A DNA stretch of 11,723 nt from Candidatus Doudnabacteria bacterium RIFCSPHIGHO2_02_FULL_46_11 (lineage in GTDB: Bacteria; Patescibacteriota; Doudnabacteria; UBA920; 2-02-FULL-46-11). Position numbers and translations under genes: made by a program. A model generated the notes under the pieces. The model did no database searches. It was given only the letters and a program-made list of their open reading frames with translations, and was not told the DNA's origin. Location of the stretch: NCBI GenBank assembly GCA_001779955.1, contig MFES01000030.1, positions 20,424 to 32,146 on the forward strand. The letters run 5' to 3'. Of this stretch, positions 11,325 through 11,723 are shown piece by piece (position 1 is the first letter of the stretch; each line of letters starts with the position of its first letter).

Positions 11325-11723
11325 TTATTTTCCGTATTCCCGCCGTCCTTCCAGAGCTGAAGTGAGTGTTACTTCGTCGGCATACTCAAGTTCGCCGCCG
11401 ACGGGCAGTCCGCGCGCAATGCGCGTTACGCGGGTCGGCAGACCGCGCAATGATTTGGCAATATACATGGCCGTGGTTTCACCGCCAAGGTCAGCGTTCG
11501 TCGCTAAAATTACTTCTTTTATATTTCTGCCTTTGACTTTTTGCAAAAGTTCCGAAACTTTTAAGTCTTCGGGTCCCACGCCTTCAATCGGGGCTATTGT
11601 TCCGCCAAGCACATGATAGACTCCGTTAAAATCTCCCGTGGATTCGAGGGCGCTAACGTCAAGCGGGCGCTCAACCACGGCAATGATCGATTTATCACGC
11701 CCGCGGTTTGAACAAATGTCGCA
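11325..11723 (-). CDS. recR: Recombination protein RecR, 3' part
   Basis: RecR is the DNA-binding partner of RecO (and RecF) in loading RecA at gaps and breaks. The frame runs from the window edge to TAA at 11325-11327, giving 133 residues, so the N-terminal helix-hairpin-helix and the first half of the zinc finger lie outside. Visible are CDIC (second half of the C4 zinc finger), then the Toprim domain: SIIAVVERPLDV, GVYHVLGGTIAPIEGVGPEDL, and VILATNADLGGETTAMYIA. The C-terminal Walker-like region TRIARGLPVGGELEYADEVT and the ending ALEGRREYGK complete the match. Length and motifs fit an intact RecR of about 200 residues. Composition is like the left part of the window, not like the GC-rich segment beside it. 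GTG 11678 is an internal codon, not the start. Confidence 0.95.
   Translation of the reverse strand, partial: CDICSNRGRDKSIIAVVERPLDVSALESTGDFNGVYHVLGGTIAPIEGVGPEDLKVSELLQKVKGRNIKEVILATNADLGGETTAMYIAKSLRGLPTRVTRIARGLPVGGELEYADEVTLTSALEGRREYGK

Noticed and set aside
11218..11616. Plus-strand ORF opposite recR
   Set aside because: It is antisense to unmistakable RecR motifs and has no family features of its own.
1..11723. CRISPR array
   Set aside because: The word repeats at 1541-1670, 8352-8440 and 9541-9595 are short, degenerate and not separated by uniform unique spacers.

Overview
The first ~10 kb read like the genome of a Candidate Phyla Radiation (Patescibacteria, probably Parcubacteria-like) bacterium. 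Coding sequence is moderately AT-rich, most starts lack a clear Shine-Dalgarno sequence, spacers are full of degenerate low-complexity words, and the proteins are divergent versions of housekeeping and envelope families. This placement comes from protein character and remembered family features; no search was run.

Layout. 3-185: C-terminal tail of an unrecognised gene. 203-1540: serS, seryl-tRNA synthetase with unusual serine-pocket motifs. 1674-2633: an FtsQ/DivIB-type divisome protein. 2672-2748: two tandem perfect palindromes, the first a likely bidirectional terminator for convergent genes. 2777-4345 and 4501-6192 (minus): two GT-C membrane glycosyltransferases separated by a compact branched element. 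6223-6624: small three-helix membrane protein in a tight divergent arrangement. 6713-8401: membrane-bound processive-type GT2 glycosyltransferase. 8445-9524: WecA/TagO/MraY-superfamily sugar-phosphate transferase. 9596-9910: rplU (L21) with its own sigma70-like promoter, a G-free leader and a terminator. 10036-11157: a GC-rich module holding a promoter with a palindrome in its spacer, a hairpin leader, a lipoprotein gene with a strong Shine-Dalgarno, tRNA-Thr(TGT), structured RNA-like sequence and a strong terminator. 11325-11723 (minus): 3' part of recR, running off the window.

How the genes fit together. The WecA-like transferase would load a sugar-1-phosphate onto a polyprenyl phosphate, the GT2 protein would extend a glycan from nucleotide sugars, and the two GT-C enzymes would move sugars from polyprenyl-phosphate donors on the outer face of the membrane. 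Together they suggest an envelope glycan or protein-glycosylation locus. FtsQ adds cell division. SerS, tRNA-Thr and L21 belong to translation and RecR to recombinational repair.

The most unusual part is about 10115-11160. Its base composition, strong Shine-Dalgarno and lipoprotein style differ from its surroundings, while the flanks (rplU and recR) look native. It could be a transferred segment, possibly from a host or neighbour, or an assembly join. It also holds the best candidates here for undescribed structured RNA.
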